Positions 60,117 to 63,246 of a DNA stretch of 63,246 bases are shown piece by piece. Made by a program: the position numbers and the translations under genes. The DNA lies in NCBI GenBank assembly GCA_023664775.1, contig JAMPEW010000013.1, forward strand, positions 1 through 63,246, written 5' to 3'. This DNA comes from Clostridium sp. (GTDB lineage: Bacteria > Bacillota > Clostridia > Lachnospirales > Lachnospiraceae). The stretch's first letter is position 1. Each line of letters begins with the position of its first letter. The notes under the pieces were generated by a model. That model did no database searches. It saw only the letters and a list, made by a program, of their open reading frames with translations, and was not told the DNA's origin.

Positions 60117-60220
60117 TTCATAATATGTCCTAAGAAGGAATCTTTGTTATAGATTTTTATGACAGTTCTGCGTAGATTCCTCGGAACGTAGCTTCACACC
60201 AAATGTGGAGTAGGTAAGAA
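60117..60220 (+). repeat. Dispersed hairpin element, copy B, between flgL and fliW
   Basis: ATGTCCTAAGAAGGAATCT pairs with AGATTCCTCGGAAC, then GCTTCACACCAAATGTGGAGT. It shares plan and about 25 of 34 bases of its 3' part with copy A at 32083-32170 (GCTTCGCACGAAACGTGGAGT). Confidence 0.5.
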
Positions 60221-60250
60221 GAATATTGCTTAGAAAGGGAAGGTGCATGC

Positions 60251-60715
60251 ATGAGGGCGGAAACGAAATTTTTTGGAACGATAGATATTGAGGACGATAA
60301 AATCATCCATTTCCCAAACGGAATCATTGGGTTTGAAAATCTGAAAAACTTTGCTTTGATATATGATTCAGAGAGGGAGGAACGCTCGAATATAAGCTGG
60401 CTGCAGTCTATGGAGGAGCCGCTCATGGTACTTCCTGTGATTAATCCTATGGATATAACGGAAAGCTACACACCTCTGATTGAGGATGAGCTTATGAAAA
60501 ATATCGGGGATCCGGCAGATGCAGATGTTCTGATACTTGTCTCCATGTCCATTCCGTCAGATCTCACAAAAATGACCGCAAACCTTAAGGGACCATTTAT
60601 CATAAATACAGTTAACCGAAAAGCAATGCAGGTTATCGTGGAGAACGCAGACTATGAAGTAAAATATAACGTGTATGATGCTATCGAGAGACTTAAGGCA
60701 AAGGAGGGTGAGTAA
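60251..60715 (+). CDS. fliW: Flagellar assembly factor FliW
   Basis: 154 residues with FGTIDIEDDKIIHFPNGIIGFENLKNFALI, LQSMEEPLMVLPVINP, and the MTANLKGPFIINTVNRKAMQVIVENADY end. FliW binds either flagellin or CsrA and so sets flagellin translation. GGGAAGG precedes ATG 60251. csrA begins one base after its stop, the usual arrangement. Confidence 0.95.
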   Translation: MRAETKFFGTIDIEDDKIIHFPNGIIGFENLKNFALIYDSEREERSNISWLQSMEEPLMVLPVINPMDITESYTPLIEDELMKNIGDPADADVLILVSMSIPSDLTKMTANLKGPFIINTVNRKAMQVIVENADYEVKYNVYDAIERLKAKEGE

Positions 60716-60716
60716 T

Positions 60717-60932
60717 ATGCTGGCACTTTCAAGAAAACAGGGCGAATCCATTATGGTTGGAGGCAATATAGAGCTCACAATCCTTGAGGTAAAGGGAGAA
60801 CAGGTGAAGGTTGGCATATCTGCACCAAAGAGTGTTCCCGTATACAGAAAAGAAATTTATTTGCAGATTCAGGAGGAAAACAGACAAACTGCCGCAAATA
60901 TTGACATAGAAAGCTTGAAGAAATTGTTTTAA
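60717..60932 (+). CDS. csrA: Carbon storage regulator CsrA
   Basis: 71 residues from ATG 60717 (AAGGAGG upstream; the frame opens earlier inside fliW). MLALSRKQGESIMVGGNIEL and VKVGISAPKSVPVYRKEI are the RNA-binding strands with the GGA-contacting arginine region. It represses flagellin mRNA and is itself blocked allosterically by FliW. The C-terminal helix tail (NIDIESLKKLF) is the extension used by FliW. Confidence 0.95.
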   Translation: MLALSRKQGESIMVGGNIELTILEVKGEQVKVGISAPKSVPVYRKEIYLQIQEENRQTAANIDIESLKKLF

Positions 60933-60979
60933 TGGTGTAAACTATTTGTGTCGACTTGACGATACACTAAATAGAGTAT

Positions 60980-61020
60980 AAGCATTTGGCGTCGATATTT
61001 TACTCAGACGCTTTTTGCTT
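60980..61020 (+). terminator. Terminator after csrA
   Basis: GGCGTC pairs with GACGC around GATATTTTACTCA, followed by TTTTTGCTTTT. The outer AAGCA and TGCTT also pair. Confidence 0.6.
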
Positions 61021-61065
61021 TTCGTAACAATTAATGTTTTTTAAATCACATGGAGGTGTATGAAC

Positions 61066-61512
61066 ATGGCAAGAATTGAAGGAATTGGTGGAGGCAGCAT
61101 GGCAAATGCTGTAAACACGCCAAAAAGCAGACCACAGAATACGGAGATTCGTGTGTCTGATGCAGCGCCAAAGGAGCAGAAATTAAACGTTCCTGTAGTG
61201 ACTGCCGCAGAATCTAAGGGCGATTCGCAGACTGATACAAAACGTCAGGAGGAAGAAATATTCGGAAAGAATGTAACTCCTGAACAGGCAAAGGCTGCAG
61301 TTGAGGATTTGAACAGGCAGGTAAAACAGCCAAAAATAATCAAGCACACACAGCTTAGCTTTAAGTATCATGAAGAGACAAATAGAATTTCCATAACTGT
61401 AACAGACAGTGATACCGATGAGGTTATCAGGGAGATTCCACCTGAGAAGGCACTTGATATGCTTGCAAAAGCGTGGGAGATGGCAGGTCTTCTTGTGGAT
61501 GAAAAGAGATAG
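61066..61512 (+). CDS. flaG: FlaG-type flagellar protein
   Basis: 148 residues from ATG 61066; GGAGG lies nine bases upstream, while ATG 61060 would be only three bases from it. A disordered N-terminal half, then the PF03646 domain: IKHTQLSFKYHEETNRISITVTDSDTDEVIREIPPEKALDMLAKAWEMAGLLVDEKR. FlaG affects filament length in several species. It sits between csrA and fliD, the common place. Confidence 0.9.
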   Translation: MARIEGIGGGSMANAVNTPKSRPQNTEIRVSDAAPKEQKLNVPVVTAAESKGDSQTDTKRQEEEIFGKNVTPEQAKAAVEDLNRQVKQPKIIKHTQLSFKYHEETNRISITVTDSDTDEVIREIPPEKALDMLAKAWEMAGLLVDEKR

Positions 61513-61532
61513 ATGGAAGGGAGGATATAATC

Positions 61533-63246
61533 ATGGGAATGAGAATGACAGGACTCATATCCGGTATGGATACAGAGAGCATGGTTAAGGAATTAGTTGC
61601 TGCCAGCTCAACTAAGGTAGATAAAGTTAAAAAGGAAAAGCAGGTGCTTCAGTGGAAGCAGGAGGCATGGCAGGGTTTAAATACGAAGCTGTATAATTTT
61701 TTTAAGACAGAGGTTTCATCCCTTCGTCTTGCAACTTCTTTCAAGGCAAAGAAGGCAACCTCTAATGACGAGACTAAGGTTACGGTCAAGGCAGGCACTG
61801 CGTCTGCAAGCGGCTCACATAGAGTTTCAGTGAAGCAGCTTGCTTCCTCTGCATATCTTACGGGAGCAAATATCAAGACCCGTGGAAACAACTACACTAC
61901 ATATGCAGAGGCATTAGCAAGCACGAAATTTGAGGATATGACGGATGAGTTTGGTACAAATCTTGGACTTAAGGGACAGACCATAACAATTAAGGCTGGT
62001 AATGATACTGTTGGTGATTTGACCTTTGAGCTCGGTGGAACCGGGGACAATGGTGTTGCAAGTCTTGAGGAGCTTAACCAGAAGCTTGCAGCTACAACAG
62101 GCTATGAGAAGCTTTCTGCTTCATTTTCAGAGGGTAAGCTCGTATTTACCAATGCATCCGCAACAAAAGATGATGACGGCAATACCGTTGGCGAGATTTA
62201 TACGGTAGAAAGTAGTGCGTTTGATATTAGTGGAGAAGTTGGATTTGAGTCTGACGAGGCTTCCGGCAAGACAAATGCACTTGGTGGAACTACAGACCTT
62301 CGCTATAGAAAGGATTTCACAAGCGCTGATATTACAAAGTATACGAAGCTTGCAGATATCGGTATCAATGTAGGAACAAGCTTTACAATAAACGGAAAGG
62401 ATTTTGTGGTAGACAAGGATACGACAGTTTCTGATTTTACGGAAGGACTTTCAAAGCTTGGAGTTTCCGCAAGCTTCGATGAGAAGCAGGGAAGATTTTA
62501 CATCAACTCTGCTGAGACTGGTGAAGAATACAATTTTGCCCTTACTTCCTCGGATAGCAATGCACTTGACATACTTGGGCTCAGTACTGCCACAGGTGCA
62601 ACAAAGGTTGAGGCGCAGGATGCCATTATTGATTACAATGGCGTTGAATACATTGGAAGCAGTAATACCTTTGAGTTGAATGGGCTTACCATCACGGCAA
62701 GAGGTGTTACGGGCACCTATGATAAAGCAACAGGAAAACTTACAAATGATACACCGATTAATATTGAGGTTGAAAACGATGTAGATGGTATGTATAATAC
62801 AATCAAGAACTTTGTAAAGAAGTACAATGAGTTGATTGATGAGATGAATACCCTTTACAATGAGAAAAAGTCTGAGTATGAGCCGCTTACAGAGGAAGAA
62901 AAGAGCCAACTTTCAGATACCGAAATTGAGAAATGGGAAAAGAAAGCTAAGGTCGGTCTTTTGAGAAGGGATGACACGATAAGCAGTCTTCTTTCATCTA
63001 TGAGAACGATACTGAATAAGGCTGTTACGGTCACTGACAAGGATGGCAATGAGCAAGTTTATACCCTTGCTTCCCTTGGAATTGTCACAGGTGATTATAC
63101 AGAAAATGGCAAGCTTCACATTATGGGTGATGAAGAGGATGCTGATTATGCAACAGAAGAAAATAAGCTTAAGGCGGCTCTCTCAGCGAATCCTGAAATA
63201 TTCTCACAGGTATTTGTAGGTGATAAGGAAAATCCGGGCATTGGCA
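61533..63246 (+). CDS. fliD: Filament cap protein FliD (truncated by the window edge)
   Basis: 571 residues visible, open at the right edge. N-terminal MRMTGLISGMDTESMVKELVAASSTKVDKVKKEKQVLQWKQEAWQGLN is the FliD D0/D1 motif (SGMDTE, WKQEAW). The middle is variable beta structure, and VDGMYNTIKNFVKKYNELIDEMN with MRTILNKAV begins the C-terminal conserved region. FliD caps the filament tip and folds incoming flagellin. GGGAGG precedes ATG 61533. The end of the protein is not in the window. Confidence 0.95.
   Translation, partial: MGMRMTGLISGMDTESMVKELVAASSTKVDKVKKEKQVLQWKQEAWQGLNTKLYNFFKTEVSSLRLATSFKAKKATSNDETKVTVKAGTASASGSHRVSVKQLASSAYLTGANIKTRGNNYTTYAEALASTKFEDMTDEFGTNLGLKGQTITIKAGNDTVGDLTFELGGTGDNGVASLEELNQKLAATTGYEKLSASFSEGKLVFTNASATKDDDGNTVGEIYTVESSAFDISGEVGFESDEASGKTNALGGTTDLRYRKDFTSADITKYTKLADIGINVGTSFTINGKDFVVDKDTTVSDFTEGLSKLGVSASFDEKQGRFYINSAETGEEYNFALTSSDSNALDILGLSTATGATKVEAQDAIIDYNGVEYIGSSNTFELNGLTITARGVTGTYDKATGKLTNDTPINIEVENDVDGMYNTIKNFVKKYNELIDEMNTLYNEKKSEYEPLTEEEKSQLSDTEIEKWEKKAKVGLLRRDDTISSLLSSMRTILNKAVTVTDKDGNEQVYTLASLGIVTGDYTENGKLHIMGDEEDADYATEENKLKAALSANPEIFSQVFVGDKENPGIG

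Noticed and set aside
60968-60998. Sigma-28 promoter (TAAA with GTCGATAT) before flaG
   Set aside because: The spacing is about 19 bases instead of 15-16, the first -10 base is wrong, and the -10 overlaps the csrA terminator loop.

Overview
This 63 kb window comes from a low-GC, anaerobic, flagellated, spore-forming Firmicute, most likely a member of the Lachnospiraceae (Roseburia / Agathobacter / Lachnospira type). The reasons are: a SpoIID/SpoIIQ-like pair; a flagellar late-gene cluster in the Bacillus/Clostridium order comFC-yvyF-flgM-flgN-flgK-flgL-fliW-csrA-flaG-fliD; an mbl gene followed by two flgF/flgG-type rod genes; a glmS ribozyme; a CptIN-type type III toxin-antitoxin locus; and strong GGAGG ribosome binding sites throughout. 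The genus call is inference.

Layout. 0-2.2 kb: end of an unidentified gene, a short SpoIID-like protein, a degenerate M23 (SpoIIQ-like) protein and a PerR-type regulator on the opposite strand. 2.4-4.4 kb: a PAS-(degenerate GGDEF)-EAL protein and an acyl carrier protein. 4.6-11.7 kb: an unusual set of genes for cytidylyl-activated amino-alcohol head groups. It holds a cytidylyltransferase/aminotransferase fusion, a SAM methyltransferase, a winged-helix/LicC/LicA triple fusion, a one-helix protein, an NCS1-type permease and a second LicA-like kinase. Two inverted repeats sit at its promoters. 11.9-20 kb: a GH94 cellobiose-phosphorylase-type enzyme, a CDP-glycerol glycerophosphotransferase-like protein, a 940-residue fusion of a YidC/Oxa1 insertase to a membrane sulfatase/EptA-like domain, and an aldose epimerase. 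The 4.6-18.9 kb genes together suggest surface-polymer (teichoic-acid-like) synthesis and decoration. 20-27.8 kb: lipoprotein, Ig-like protein, G5-M23 peptidase, a large sigma-28 gene of unknown function, flagellin, FliS and a HIT protein. 28-30.6 kb: a small accessory island (GNAT-like protein plus partner, TraX-like membrane protein, CptIN toxin-antitoxin). 30.6-41 kb: core metabolism with a SAM riboswitch and metK, an atypical carbamoyltransferase, pyrB-pyrI, murA, metG, and a glmS ribozyme with glmS. 41.1-43.7 kb: a lipoprotein and two nucleotidyltransferase-fold genes on the minus strand. 44-46.9 kb: a hendecad coiled-coil DivIVA-like protein and a PAS/GAF sensor without an output domain. 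46.9-50.2 kb: mbl, flgF, flgG and a FlgJ-like rod-binding protein. 50.2-52.5 kb: recD2. 52.6-63.2 kb: the flagellar late operon with two tandem FlgK-type proteins, ending in a truncated fliD.

Intergenic DNA is rich in structure. There is a family of long-stem terminators with shared arm sequences, tandem 83-bp and 46-bp repeats, two adjacent ~122-bp inverted-repeat elements, and two further dispersed intergenic repeats. No tRNA, rRNA, CRISPR array, transposase or integrase was seen.

The best candidates for little-described biology are the YidC-sulfatase fusion with its neighbours, and the head-group operon with two different cytidylyltransferase fusions. The clearest mobile-defence-type system is CptIN.
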